Notes: a model not told the origin generated them from the sequence alone. Positions 7,729-18,415 are shown, counted from the stretch's first letter. The stretch: DNA of 32,352 nucleotides from JBFHES01 sp041584015 (GCA_041584015.1 JBFHES010000018.1:1-32352); one strand, 5' to 3'. A program made the numbers and translations.

Positions 7729-9102
7729 CTAATTATTTAATGTTCCATTATTCATCCAAATTTCAAATTGCCTGATGTTGCAATCCGACAATGGGCTCGA
7801 CGGATATGGCGGCATTTGCGGACTTCCATGCAGCACTGACAATAACATGTTGTTATCAGCAATATTCTTAACGCTTGCATAATCGGTTAATAAAATATTT
7901 CCTGCCGGAGTTCCACCACTGTGGCAACCTGTACAATTATTTTGTACCAGCGGCCAGATGGTTCCTGAGAAAGTTACATTTACCGTATCGCACGGACCTT
8001 CGGTACAATCACGATCCAAAGCACCTTCGGCAATCCAGTTATAGATAATATCAATTTGTTCTTGCGCCAAGGCGTTGTTTGGTGACGGAGGCATCCGCTT
8101 TTCAGGATCATCCTCAATAAGCACTTCATATAACTCACTTTGGGTAGGAAAACCAGGTACCACTAAATCGTTGTCGTCGCTATACATCACATTAAAATAA
8201 CTATTCAAAATGATATCATCCTGTGCTGAGTAAGCATCATGACATTGGGACATGGCACAACTAGACATCAGTATTGGCAGCACTTCGGTTTGAAAACAAA
8301 TTGAATCACTTGGAATCGGAAAATCTGATCCTTGTATATAAATACGCGACTGATCCTGTCCGTGACAACTATAACACTGTCCTGTAAAAACAGGCTGACT
8401 CATGTACATGGTCTCTCCATTTGTTCCCTCCACAACCGGATACAATCCACTTAGAAAATCTATTTCATCGGTGGAATAAAACATACCATCTGCGTCTGTT
8501 TCAAGCGTCTCAACCAAGGTACCCTGCCCTGATGCCTCGGTGTACAGTTTAACTGTTGCGTTCGGATAAATTGTTTGTAATGACGAATCGTAAACCGTAC
8601 CTGCAAGACTAAACCAACCAGCAGCGTCGCCCGAAGGTGCATGACATAACATGCAGTTTTCGCCAGGATGATGCGCTACCGATGAACCATGCTGACTGCG
8701 CAGAAGAACATTTGAGGTGTCAGGGCAAGAAGTTTCCATCGCACCTTGCTCGATCCATAGCCTGATCAATGTTCTTATCTCCTGGGGTAGTGGATTCTCA
8801 GGTGGCATTGGATGCACCCAGTTACTCGATAAAATAGTATAAACCTCACTCTCAAAAGGTTTATATGGAATAACGCCATTTAATATATTCTGATAATCAG
8901 TTAAAATATAACCGGCCTCTGCCGAAGTGGAATTATGGCAACCTGACATACCACAACTGGCTTTAAAAACGGGAAGTATTTGATTGTCAAAGCACACCTC
9001 TGGATATTTTGAAACATCCAACTCGGTATGCTTACAGGACACAAAACCCAGCAACAACAACACAACAAAATAGCTAAGTGCCTTTTTACTTTGATTATTC
9101 AT
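7729..9102 (-). CDS. Multiheme c-type cytochrome lipoprotein with internal CarboxypepD_reg-like domain
   Basis: This 457-residue protein has a lipoprotein signal ending GFVSC (Cys23). Five heme-like motifs are visible: CGMSGCH (50-56), CMLCH (150-154), CYSCH (243-247), CAMSQCH (282-288) and CTGCH (390-394). The first and fourth have four residues between the cysteines instead of two. Each of the first, fourth and fifth is followed by an MPP that may supply the distal Met (99, 337, 430) and by a terminal helix such as IRLWIEQGA. Between motifs two and three lies a carboxypeptidase-regulatory-like beta domain (about 163-240). The protein thus consists of repeated cytochrome units around a binding-type domain. 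It is the first gene of a three-gene operon. An envelope electron-transfer role is inferred. Confidence 0.85.
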   Translation of the reverse strand: MNNQSKKALSYFVVLLLLGFVSCKHTELDVSKYPEVCFDNQILPVFKASCGMSGCHNSTSAEAGYILTDYQNILNGVIPYKPFESEVYTILSSNWVHPMPPENPLPQEIRTLIRLWIEQGAMETSCPDTSNVLLRSQHGSSVAHHPGENCMLCHAPSGDAAGWFSLAGTVYDSSLQTIYPNATVKLYTEASGQGTLVETLETDADGMFYSTDEIDFLSGLYPVVEGTNGETMYMSQPVFTGQCYSCHGQDQSRIYIQGSDFPIPSDSICFQTEVLPILMSSCAMSQCHDAYSAQDDIILNSYFNVMYSDDNDLVVPGFPTQSELYEVLIEDDPEKRMPPSPNNALAQEQIDIIYNWIAEGALDRDCTEGPCDTVNVTFSGTIWPLVQNNCTGCHSGGTPAGNILLTDYASVKNIADNNMLLSVLHGSPQMPPYPSSPLSDCNIRQFEIWMNNGTLNN

Positions 9103-9145
9103 GATATTAAGTTTTGAACATATATAGATACAATCCTTCTAATGT

Positions 9146-9153
9146 CAAATATA
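9146..9153 (-). promoter_or_regulatory. Candidate -7 box for cytochrome operon
   Basis: TATATTTG on the minus strand fits TAnnTTTG and ends 43 bases before the multiheme gene start. No matching TTG at -33 is visible, so confidence is low. Confidence 0.3.
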
Positions 9154-9228
9154 AAAGGATATTGCATACCAGATATCTTTTTGTGATTTTTTTAAGAAAC
9201 AAACAATGACGTTCGTGCAGATTGTCAT

Positions 9229-9251
9229 GTTTTGATTAGTAATATCAAAAC
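9229..9251 (-). terminator. Hairpin after the downstream giant gene
   Basis: A perfect eight-base inverted repeat, GTTTTGAT and ATCAAAAC around a seven-base loop, lies 30 bases after the stop of the downstream giant gene. It is AT-rich and has no clear T-run, so it may act as a weak terminator or a 3' stabilising structure. Confidence 0.3.
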
Positions 9252-9280
9252 AATTTCACTCGAATAAAATTGGGAATCAT

Positions 9281-12200
9281 CTACCTATTTACAAATACTT
9301 TACGGGTATTCTCAATATCACCACTAATAAGCCGTAGAAAGTAGAGTCCTGCACATAGGTGAGGCTGCATTTCATAATTACCGGCTTCATTTATTTGAAG
9401 ACGACCAATTTGGTGTCCGGTCATATCGAATAGCATTAGCATTCCAGTGTTGTTCTGGAGAGATCGTACGTTTGCTTTAATTATACCGTTTGATGAATAA
9501 ACCACCAGTACATCGTTCGGATCATCATAAGGAGAGTCGATTGTATTATTAATCAATTTTAGTGAAAAACGATTCAAATACTCACCAGGCTTTAAGCGAA
9601 CCTTATACGCTTCATTATTCAGCAGGCTTTGATTTACTCCGGTATGTGCATCGTAGAAATAAACGCGCAATACCGCCGGCATGTTTTTCATATTGTTGAT
9701 ACTAAAATGAAGTTCTCCTTCTCGACAGACTTTCAAACCGAGAGGAATGGCAACTGTTTTATTGTCCATTTCAGGTAGAGCGCTTATGGATAACTTTGTT
9801 CCTCCCTTAATGGTTGCATATAAACTTGGTATATTCACATCAGTATTCATAAGCTTTAAGGCATCGTACTCTTTGTCTATTCCTTCAGAGGCATTATTGT
9901 TAAAATAAACCACCATTGGATCGACTGATTTAGAATCATCAGTAAATTGGGCATTTAGCCGTAAAAGGAAGTCGGTGACTTCATCCTCGCTTTTCATGAA
10001 CTCCTGCGTTTGGTCTTGTATCCTCACATTGTTATCCAGGGCAAGGATGCCTGCAACCGGAGTTGCGCCATTACTCACATGCACAAAAAATCCCTGCATG
10101 GATGGAATAATATTACTGACAACTCCATCACTTGAAATTCCATTAATATAAGTACTGTAGGTTCCGCCATACTGATCGGTACTACTTGCATTAAAATAGT
10201 ACAAGGCATCATCAATATTCGTTTTTGTCCAACCACTGGTAGCATCCCAATTTATTGGTGAAGGGTATGGATTCCCAACGAGATTAAATCCCTGACTGTA
10301 ATCATTATCATTGTTATAAACATTCACATATAAAACCCCGTTGTTTACTTCTCCGGTAGCATCTACAGTATTCTCAACATTCACATCTCCAAAATTAAGG
10401 GCATAACCTTCTAATGGGTTTAATATGTTTGTAGCAGATACATAACTAACCCACCCTGCTGGCGTGCGACTTTCATCGTATTTATAAAAAGACGGAAAAT
10501 CGGCATTCAAATCCATATCGTCGGCAAACTGACTTACAGTTGCGGCCTGAAACGGCGAACTAAAATACTTATAACCAAAGCCCGACGCCAAATATCTTTG
10601 CATGGTAACATTGCCGTAAACGGTTCCGGTTCCTGATCCATCTATCAAGGCAGTAGCTTGTTTATTTGATACCAATGTTAAATTGCTGTTTGATGCCAAC
10701 ACACCCGCCGTTGTTGAAACAATACCAGTTACATTAAGTGGTCCAAGTAGAATCACACCTGAGGTATTGTTAATTGTTAATCCTTGAATGGTATCATCCT
10801 TAAAAACTCCGGAAGGAATAATTTGAGGAGTTGTTCCCTTCAGCTCAACGGTTCCTTCCTTATTTGTAAAAATTCCATTGCCAGTTATAAAACCTGCTAT
10901 TTGTAATTTATTTTCAATTACTGTTAATGACCCACCATTGTTGATGTCAATATGTTGCACAGTACCAACAGCTCCGTTAGACAGGATTGGTTGATTATCA
11001 ACATTTGCAATTTGCACATCTCTGGTTATTACCGGAATTATTCCACAGGTCCAGTTCGCAGAATTATTCCAATCCGTATCTACTGCACCTGTCCAGGTAA
11101 GTTCATTGCTAATAATTAATTCATTCGTTTCAATAATATCCGGACATCCGCCTTCTGCGACTATTGTATTAGTTACAATATAATTACCGGGAGCGCTGGC
11201 AGTTGTATTTACTTCACCTGTACTTGCATTCAAAAACTCTAAACCAACAGAAGAAGAGAAAGTCCCTGCTTCGCCGGCTCCTGTATAACCCGGTATAACC
11301 CCAACTGCATTGGGACAATAAGGATTGTTAGGATAGCTGAATGTGGCTACCGGCATTGTAGTAACTGTTGCAGTAACTACATTTGAAATCGCAGATTCGC
11401 AGACACCATTTGTTACAACTACACGATAATAAGTTGTTGTTGCTAAAGCACCCATTTGTGAACTTGTTAAGTTGTAAGTGCTTGCTCCAACAATGGAATT
11501 AAAAATTACATTGTCGGTGGATGACTGCCATTGAATGGAACCCGTATTATCTGATAATAGTAAATCAGATGGTGAATCACCACTACAAATATCCTGATCT
11601 GAAGTAACTGTTCCTCCAACACTTGCAGGATCGACTGTAATAGTTACTACACTTGAGTTTTCAGACGAACAGTCTCCACTTGAGACTACTGCCTGGTAAT
11701 AGGTAGTGTTTATTAGAGCGCCTATTTGTAAACTCGACAATATTGAAGATGTAGCCCCTTGAATATCATTGAAATTTATGTTGTTAATGGATGATTGCCA
11801 TTGTATGGTTCCGGTTTGTCCTGTTAATTGAATATCGGATGGTGATTCGCCATAGCAAATAGTTTGATTAGAAGAAGCTGTTCCTCCGACGCTCAATGGT
11901 ATTACCGTTGCAAGAACAGGAGACCTGGCACTCATAAAACCTACGTTGGTGGCATCAACATAATAGGTTGTGCTACTTGAGAGTGATGGTGTTGTAAAAC
12001 TTGTTCCTGTGCCCAAAGAGGCGCCACCAACTGGTGATGAATACCAATTTAAGGTACCTGATGTTGCAGTTGCACCAATTGTTAAGCTACCATTCCCGCA
12101 TCTGGATGCCGCCGTAGTTGTTATTATTCGTGGAAAAAGCACTTCATCATCCAGCGTATTAAATAATTCCGGCGCATTTTGATTGGCGTATTCAGTACAT

Positions 12201-15200
12201 ATCCAATCAGCGGATTTTGCATGCTCCGATACTCGCATTTCATCCATTGCTCCATCAAAGTAGCGTTCGTCGTATCTTTTTCCAATATTAATAAGATCAT
12301 CGTCGGTATGCAGCAACGTTCCGCTTGCGCTATAACTGTATATTTGCGATCCATTTACATATACTTTTTTATTGGCGCCATCATAAACCAACACAAAGTA
12401 TGACCATTGATTATAGGGATAGCTACCAGCATCATGCCTGCTATAACCACTACTTGTTTTAATTCTTGAATTTACTTTGTTGCTCCCACCGTCAACGCCA
12501 ATCATAAAGCGTTCATCGTTTCCAATTTTGAATTTTGTGAGAAATGGAGTGTCTTCACCAGGTGTGCCAGCAATATTAGCCCAGCAAGAAACAGTAATTG
12601 AGCTTCCTGTTATGGCCAAGCTTTCGCTATTTGGAATACTTATATTATCATTAACACCGTCAAACAATTGTCCGTCTGAGATTTTCCCTGTTTGATTAGT
12701 TGATCCGGAGTTTTGTCCATCGTTTGCATTAATAGTAGCATCGTTCTCATCAGCATTTAAGTGCCAGACAGCCGCATAATCAGACGTCCAGGTTGAGTTA
12801 GAAGAAGGATCAGCCACAATATTAGGATTTCCATATAAGATTTTAATCACCGAGGTATCGGTTGTAGGTATCGCCAACATTTGAACCCAGACCACCAAGT
12901 CGCCGCCATTTGCATCGGAAGAGTATGATTCTATTTCAAAAGACAATTCATTATTTGCCTCGTCGACAAATATAATATCATAGCCGTTGCTATTCTCAAT
13001 ATTACCGCCATGGCTTGTATGCGCAAGATCTGAATCATCATTAATAACCACCAGTAATGGAAAATTAGTTAAGGTATCTACGGCAGCATTACAAGCCGAT
13101 AAGTTATCGTTTACTGTAATCAGTTTGACAAAATCATAGTTGCTTATGGAAGCCGTAACAGGTGTTCTGCTTGGCGAAGTACCACAAACATCGGTGGCTT
13201 CAGCATAATATATAGTAGTAGACCAAAGTATAGGTGTTGTGTAAGTTGTTCCTATGGCCAAAGACGTACCACCGAGCAAATCGGCATACCAGTTAATGGT
13301 TCCACCTGACGATGTAGCTCCAAGGGTGACCGACCCTGCTGTTAATCGGGAGGCCGGAGTGGTTGTTAAAATGGCTGGATGCATTCCTTCGGAACCTACA
13401 CTTATAAAGTCTTCGGGATTATTTTGATTGGCATATTCAGTGCAAATCCAATCTGCACTTTTAGCTTCATCAGAAATTCTTATTTCATCCATTAAACCAT
13501 CAAACCATCTTAGATTATATCGTTTACCAATGTAAATAGAATCAGTTGAAGTGTGCAGGATATTGCCGCTAATGCTATAACTGTAGATCTCCTCACCATT
13601 CACATAAGCCTTTTTTGTTGAGCCATTGTAAACCATTGTAAAGTATGACCATTGATTATATGGATAGCTTCCTGCATCATGTCTGTAGTAGCCATTGCTT
13701 GTTGATATTCGAGTATTTACTTTATTCGATCCATCATCAACACCAAGCATATATCTTTCATCATTACCTTCATTAAATTTCGTTACAAAGGGCGTATCAT
13801 CACTCGGAGTTCCTGTAATGTATGCCCAAACTGATACCGTTATTGAATTGCCGGTAATGGCAAGGCTTGAACTATTGGGTAGAATTATTTTATCATTTAT
13901 ACCATCGAACGACTGACCATCTGCTACTTTACCAGTTATGTTAGTCGACCCTACATTTGTTCCATCATTGCCAAACTGGCTTGCATCATTTTCGTCAGTA
14001 TTAAGGTGCCATATGCCAACATAGTCATCTGCCCAGGTTAACTGGGAGGAAGGGTTTAATATGATGGAAGAATTACCATAATAAAGCTTGATTCCAGATT
14101 TTAGCGCTGTTGGCAGCGATGGGATTTTTACCCATGCAACTAAATCTCCTCCATTAATATCCGATGAATAACTCTCAATTTCAAAGTCCAATCCATTATT
14201 CTCTTCATCTGTAAAGAATATATCATAGCCATTACTATGTTCAACATGGCCACCAAAGTTGGTACTTGCAAGCTCCGGGTCGTCGGTAATCTTAATTAAA
14301 ACTGGGAAATTAATTAAAGTGTCGGTGGTACTTGCACAGGCTGATAAATTATTATTGAGACTTATTGGTTTCACATAGGTAAAGCAAACAACACTGGCTG
14401 TAACAGCCGTTCTTGAAGTAGTTGTTCCGCAAACATTAATTGCATCAACGTAATAAGTTGTGGTGCTTGAAATAGATGGAGTGAGGAAAGTGGTTCCCGT
14501 TCCAATTGAACTACCGCCTGCTGCCGATGTATACCAATTAATGGTTCCATCAGAAGAAGTTGCACCAAGAGCAACTGTCCCTGATCCTATACGTGTTCCG
14601 TTCGAAATTGAAGTGATTGTTGGAATTTCGTAAATGCTGGCCAAAACGGCCGTTCTCTCTTCTGAGCTGCAATAGTTATCTTCGGCTTCAACATAGTAGG
14701 TTGTACTTACCGCAATTATAGGAGTCGTATAACTTGAACCAGATCCAATTGCTGTTCCTCCGACCTCATCGGAAAACCAGTTGATACTTCCGGTTGATGA
14801 TGAAGCACCGAGACTTACTGAACCGGCTCCACAATTATAGCCAGCAGTTGTTCCTGAAATTATTGGTGGATCATGCACAGTAGAAGTTACAGCGGTTCGC
14901 GATTGCGTTGTACATACTGTAGTTGCATCCACATAATAGGTGGTTGTGCTTGAGATAGAAGGAGTAATAAAGTTCGTTCCATTTCCAAGAGAACTACCTC
15001 CAGTTGGTGTTGCATACCAATTTATTGTTCCATCCGATGCGCTTGCTTCTAATTCGACAGTCCCTGTTCCACACCTCGATTCTGGTTGTGTACTCGTTAT
15101 TGTGGGATATGTATAACTTATTGTTGCCTCTATAGCAGTTCGTTCTGCTGTGGTACAACCATTTAAGCTTGCGTCTACATAATACGTTGTACTCACTGTG

Positions 15201-17689
15201 AGTAGTGGTGATACGAAACCAGTTCCTGTACCAAGAGATGAACCTCCGGTAATGTCGGCATACCAGTTTACGGTTCCGGCTGAAGCAGTAGCTCCCAGTT
15301 CAACTTCGCCTTCTTCACATGAGGCTCCTGGATCGGTTCCAGTAATTGTTGGGATAGGCTTTATTGTAGCGGTTACCTGTGTTCTTTCTTCTGATGTGCA
15401 ATCAGTTGTTGATGCATCAACATAATAAATAGTGGTTTCTGTAATGGAAGGAGTAGTAAAACTAGTACCTGTTCCTAAAGAAGTTCCTCCTGTAGAGGCA
15501 GCATACCAACTAATAATGCCCGCAGTAGCTGAAGCACCCAATTCAATTGTTCCGGATCCGCATCGTGAACCATCTACTGTGGAGAATATGTTAGGTACTG
15601 TTAATACCGTGGCGGTCACAGCAGTTCTTGATGACGATGTACAACCATTTGCTGTTGCATCCGCATAAAATAAAGTAGTTGCTGAAATAGTAGGAGTAGT
15701 GAATATTGTTCCTGTTCCCAGTGAAGTTCCGCCTGTTGCCGCTGCATACCAATTAATGGTTCCAGCGGATGCTGTTGCCTCCAATGTTACAGTTCCTGTT
15801 CCGCATCGTGAGCCGTCGCTTGTATTTGAAATTGTTGGAAGCGCATACAGATATACCGATTTATATAAATCATTAGAGCAGGTTCCTGTAGTTGTTTCAA
15901 CCTCAACACTTGCTGACCCAGAATTGAGTCCCCAATCAACAGTGATAGAAGATGAGCCTTGACCGGAAGCAATTGCCCCACCTGTCACGGTCCAAAGGTA
16001 GTCTGCATCCGCTAAGTATTCTACAGCGTAAGTAACACCTGTCTCACTAACACAAGCAGATGAAGAACTAATAAGCCAATTAGGGCTTACATTAGGGCTT
16101 ATCGTTACCGAATAATCCTCAACATAAACGCATGCAAAATCCAAATCAGTTACAGTTAATTTATAATCGTAAGAGTCTGAAGAAAGCATATAACTAGTTA
16201 GCCAAATAAAATCGTTTGTTGTTGAACCTGATATAAATAGATTCTCTGCTCCAGGAGTTACAACTTGCCACTGATATGTATAATTACCACTACCGCCGCT
16301 AACAATTGCCTCTACCATCGAAATATCATATTGGCACAAATCAGCGGGAGCATTGTCTGTAATATCCAAGGTAACAACCGTTGCGGTTACCGCTGTTCTA
16401 GCTGCAGTTGTGCAACCATTTGCAGTTGCATCTACATAATATGTAGTTGTTGAGGAGATGAAAGGAGTTGTAAAACTTATTCCTGTTCCTAATGATGCTC
16501 CACCTGTTGAGGCTTCATACCAATTAATTATTCCAGCTGATGCAGTGGCTCCCAGTTCAACGGTTCCTGTTCCACAGGTTAAGCCATCTGCTGTATTGGT
16601 GATTGTTGGAATCGCATTTATAGTAATGTTGCTACCATTATCTGTTCCGGTTATGGCTGGTGTAGAACTTACAACACGTATTCTGTATCCAGTCCCTGTT
16701 GATGTTCCTGCCGGAAGAGTAGCCGAAATAATACCCTCAGTTGTAGATGTTAAAGTTCCAATTGAAATTGGAGACGCAAAGCTACCATTGGCGTCAGATA
16801 ATTGGGCCGTAAAAACATTCGCTCCGTTATAGATGCCAAGGATGGTATAGGGTACCTGAACAGATGCCCCTGCGCAAAAAGATGAACCGCTGATAGCGGA
16901 TGCAAATATTGTAGGAAATACCTTTATATTAAAACCAATGCCTGCCCATTTTTCACTTCCTGTCCAACTAACGGTTACGTTACCAGCTACACCTGTTTTT
17001 GTTGCTGCAGCTCCCGGCTTGTCAGAGCCACCTTCCATTCCTGAATTCCAAAGCGATGTTTGACCGCCTGCATTTGTTAGAGAAGAAGCAAGCGAAGCTA
17101 CTACTGCCATAACAAGGTCGCCAGTGTCACTTGCGACGATAAGAGATGGAGTTCCTGAGCTTCCTTCACTTGTAACATGACCAGATATTGGCGTTGATTG
17201 ATTTACACCATTGAACGACACAACACCAGTGCGGCGCTTATTCGCGTCGGCGCTTGTAACTACAATATTATACGTTCCCTGCTGCGGATTCACCATATAC
17301 CATATATCAGCACGGGGATCACCACCCGAACTTTGAACTTCTATGAGCCTCGTTAATGCGATACCATTGTATGTAACATTGCTAATTTTCTTAGCGGCAT
17401 CTCCTGAAGCTAGTGAAATACCAACAACCAACAACTGGTTGCTACCTGCAGGTACTGTATAGGATATTGTTTGAGATACATCATCAACATACCCGGTTAT
17501 TGCTGGTGTATTAGTAGTTATCTGTGCACTAGCAAATTTTGAAAATCCCATTAATAGCAAAGCAAGTACTGTAACAGTTAAGCGGATACGTCTGAGGAGT
17601 TCAACAAACCTTGAGCGCATATGAATTGCATTACCTCGGCTATTTCTACGACCAGCTTTAATATTAGTTAAAAAGTAATCTAATCCCAT
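9281..17689 (-). CDS. Giant T9SS-exported surface protein: Ig_7, PKD-like, DUF2341-LamG
   Basis: This protein has 2802 residues. Its signal peptide ends about residue 55 (KFASA). Met24 (17620) gives a more ordinary signal length and is an alternative start. Modules in order: an unassigned beta region; a SFCAGASVQVPYTIL domain (about 268-356); Ig_7 repeat 1 (355-437); a PKD-like block (440-613); Ig_7 repeats 2-7 (617-1101; signature INWYAAATGGTSLGTGT ... TTYYVDAT); DUF2341 plus LamG (1104-1427); Ig_7 repeat 8; a second DUF2341 plus LamG (1518-1840); Ig_7 repeat 9; two SVGGT-type Ig-like domains; a WTG beta-solenoid-like region (from about 2198); a conserved segment; and a type A T9SS sorting domain (about 2727-2802). 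LamG suggests glycan or protein binding at the surface, so an adhesin role is inferred. No promoter was recognised. Confidence 0.9.
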   Translation of the reverse strand: MGLDYFLTNIKAGRRNSRGNAIHMRSRFVELLRRIRLTVTVLALLLMGFSKFASAQITTNTPAITGYVDDVSQTISYTVPAGSNQLLVVGISLASGDAAKKISNVTYNGIALTRLIEVQSSGGDPRADIWYMVNPQQGTYNIVVTSADANKRRTGVVSFNGVNQSTPISGHVTSEGSSGTPSLIVASDTGDLVMAVVASLASSLTNAGGQTSLWNSGMEGGSDKPGAAATKTGVAGNVTVSWTGSEKWAGIGFNIKVFPTIFASAISGSSFCAGASVQVPYTILGIYNGANVFTAQLSDANGSFASPISIGTLTSTTEGIISATLPAGTSTGTGYRIRVVSSTPAITGTDNGSNITINAIPTITNTADGLTCGTGTVELGATASAGIINWYEASTGGASLGTGISFTTPFISSTTTYYVDATANGCTTAARTAVTATVVTLDITDNAPADLCQYDISMVEAIVSGGSGNYTYQWQVVTPGAENLFISGSTTNDFIWLTSYMLSSDSYDYKLTVTDLDFACVYVEDYSVTISPNVSPNWLISSSSACVSETGVTYAVEYLADADYLWTVTGGAIASGQGSSSITVDWGLNSGSASVEVETTTGTCSNDLYKSVYLYALPTISNTSDGSRCGTGTVTLEATASAGTINWYAAATGGTSLGTGTIFTTPTISATTLFYADATANGCTSSSRTAVTATVLTVPNIFSTVDGSRCGSGTIELGASATAGIISWYAASTGGTSLGTGTSFTTPSITETTIYYVDASTTDCTSEERTQVTATIKPIPTITGTDPGASCEEGEVELGATASAGTVNWYADITGGSSLGTGTGFVSPLLTVSTTYYVDASLNGCTTAERTAIEATISYTYPTITSTQPESRCGTGTVELEASASDGTINWYATPTGGSSLGNGTNFITPSISSTTTYYVDATTVCTTQSRTAVTSTVHDPPIISGTTAGYNCGAGSVSLGASSSTGSINWFSDEVGGTAIGSGSSYTTPIIAVSTTYYVEAEDNYCSSEERTAVLASIYEIPTITSISNGTRIGSGTVALGATSSDGTINWYTSAAGGSSIGTGTTFLTPSISSTTTYYVDAINVCGTTTSRTAVTASVVCFTYVKPISLNNNLSACASTTDTLINFPVLIKITDDPELASTNFGGHVEHSNGYDIFFTDEENNGLDFEIESYSSDINGGDLVAWVKIPSLPTALKSGIKLYYGNSSIILNPSSQLTWADDYVGIWHLNTDENDASQFGNDGTNVGSTNITGKVADGQSFDGINDKIILPNSSSLAITGNSITVSVWAYITGTPSDDTPFVTKFNEGNDERYMLGVDDGSNKVNTRISTSNGYYRHDAGSYPYNQWSYFTMVYNGSTKKAYVNGEEIYSYSISGNILHTSTDSIYIGKRYNLRWFDGLMDEIRISDEAKSADWICTEYANQNNPEDFISVGSEGMHPAILTTTPASRLTAGSVTLGATSSGGTINWYADLLGGTSLAIGTTYTTPILWSTTIYYAEATDVCGTSPSRTPVTASISNYDFVKLITVNDNLSACNAAVDTLTNFPLLVVINDDSDLAHTSHGGNIENSNGYDIIFVDEANNELSFEIESYSSDANGGDLVVWVQMLAIPTTDTSVIKILYGNPNIVADPSSNSTWTSDYAAVWHLNADENDATINANDGQNSGSTNQTGKISDGQLFDGVNDNISIPNSESLAITGSSITVSCWANIAGTPGEDTPFLTKFKIGNDERFMIGVDGGSNKVNSRIKTSSGYSRHDAGSYPYNQWSYFVLVYDGANKKVYVNGSQIYSYSASGTLLHTDDDLINIGKRYDERYFDGAMDEMRVSEHAKSADWICTEYANQNAPELFNTLDDEVLFPRIITTTAASRCGNGSLTIGATATSGTLNWYSSPVGGASLGTGTSFTTPSLSSSTTYYVDATNVGFMSARSPVLATVIPLSVGGTASSNQTICYGESPSDIQLTGQTGTIQWQSSINNINFNDIQGATSSILSSLQIGALINTTYYQAVVSSGDCSSENSSVVTITVDPASVGGTVTSDQDICSGDSPSDLLLSDNTGSIQWQSSTDNVIFNSIVGASTYNLTSSQMGALATTTYYRVVVTNGVCESAISNVVTATVTTMPVATFSYPNNPYCPNAVGVIPGYTGAGEAGTFSSSVGLEFLNASTGEVNTTASAPGNYIVTNTIVAEGGCPDIIETNELIISNELTWTGAVDTDWNNSANWTCGIIPVITRDVQIANVDNQPILSNGAVGTVQHIDINNGGSLTVIENKLQIAGFITGNGIFTNKEGTVELKGTTPQIIPSGVFKDDTIQGLTINNTSGVILLGPLNVTGIVSTTAGVLASNSNLTLVSNKQATALIDGSGTGTVYGNVTMQRYLASGFGYKYFSSPFQAATVSQFADDMDLNADFPSFYKYDESRTPAGWVSYVSATNILNPLEGYALNFGDVNVENTVDATGEVNNGVLYVNVYNNDNDYSQGFNLVGNPYPSPINWDATSGWTKTNIDDALYYFNASSTDQYGGTYSTYINGISSDGVVSNIIPSMQGFFVHVSNGATPVAGILALDNNVRIQDQTQEFMKSEDEVTDFLLRLNAQFTDDSKSVDPMVVYFNNNASEGIDKEYDALKLMNTDVNIPSLYATIKGGTKLSISALPEMDNKTVAIPLGLKVCREGELHFSINNMKNMPAVLRVYFYDAHTGVNQSLLNNEAYKVRLKPGEYLNRFSLKLINNTIDSPYDDPNDVLVVYSSNGIIKANVRSLQNNTGMLMLFDMTGHQIGRLQINEAGNYEMQPHLCAGLYFLRLISGDIENTRKVFVNR
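9540..11345 (-). repeat. Paralogous C-terminal segment, copy 1
   Basis: This part of the downstream giant gene matches 18660-20480 in the upstream giant over about 600 codons, in the same orientation and with an offset near 9.13 kb. Both contain SGFGYKYFSSPFQAATV and EFMKSEDEVTDFLLRLNAQ, and long DNA stretches differ at only scattered positions. Confidence 0.85.
14385..15840 (-). repeat. Six tandem Ig_7 coding repeats
   Basis: Six consecutive units of about 240 bases encode Ig_7 domains with the pattern CGxGxVxLxAxASxGxINWY, then SLGTGTxFxTPxIS and TTYYVDA. The plus strand over the array is also open in several repeat-length frames, which are shadows. Confidence 0.8.
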
Positions 17690-18415
17690 ATTTGCTTATT
17701 CTAAATTAAGCTTATACTCTATTAGTATTTCTCATGAACAGTACTGATTGATTTTCTGTGTGTTGACGTTTTAGTTGAAACAATTGTCTTTGTGCCTAAA
17801 AACTATCCATGCAAGAGTATCTTACGCATTGTTAGGAATGATGTTTCGTTTTACACAACACCAAGTCAATAACTTAGAGACATTTACGATTTTAGAGCAA
17901 GTATCAAATTCGGGGATCTCCTAACCTCATTGGGATAACGGGGTAATTTTCAAAAAAGGACAATTAAAAAAATAATCTATAAATCTGCTCTACATTCTAA
18001 ACTTGACAGGCTAAAAGGATGAATAAGACCTAGATATTCAATATTTTACTCATCAAAACAACTGCTGATTTTTTGACGATTTCGAAAGGTCAATTGGGAA
18101 TCACTTACAAATAGAGTAGACAATTAAAATGGACATTGCGAGGTGGTCTTACAAAACGTGCGCAAGCGCATTCATTTTGTCTGGATTTTTTTAAATCGTT
18201 TTTCCATTAAGGGAAAATGAATATAAATATGTGATTTGTACCTATCTAGGTTAAATTTAAGGAATACAAACTCATTGTAAATTTCAAAGGTTCCTTTATT
18301 AGTCATAAGGGAGTCAGCTACATGATCATACTTGGAGTTGAGATTTTAGCAATTATTAAAATTCTGTATCAATAATGCAAGGATAAACCTTAAACGATAC
18401 GCGGCGCAATCACAT
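17690..18415. other. 726-base gap between the two giant genes
   Basis: No coding frame of useful length was found on either strand. The only possibility is a 17-codon plus-strand frame at 18322-18375, which I do not support. No TAnnTTTG box facing the downstream giant gene was found. The stretch holds a TTTTCC/GGAAAA inverted repeat (18200-18217), a GCGC-rich palindrome near 18159-18170, and short blocks resembling the 3' end of the downstream giant gene (18052-18113). A small RNA or long untranslated region is possible. Confidence 0.5.

Noticed and set aside
14385..15840. CRISPR-like regular repeats
   Set aside because: The spacing is regular, but the repeats are degenerate coding Ig_7 domains without identical repeats or unique spacers.
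15198..15962. Several plus-strand frames with a repeated VPVPxExPPVxAAYQ pattern
   Set aside because: They are antisense shadows of the tandem Ig_7 repeats. Their similarity to each other only reflects the repeats on the coding strand.
18322..18375. 17-codon hydrophobic plus-strand frame in the inter-giant gap
   Set aside because: It is too short and has no promoter, signal or recognisable relatives.
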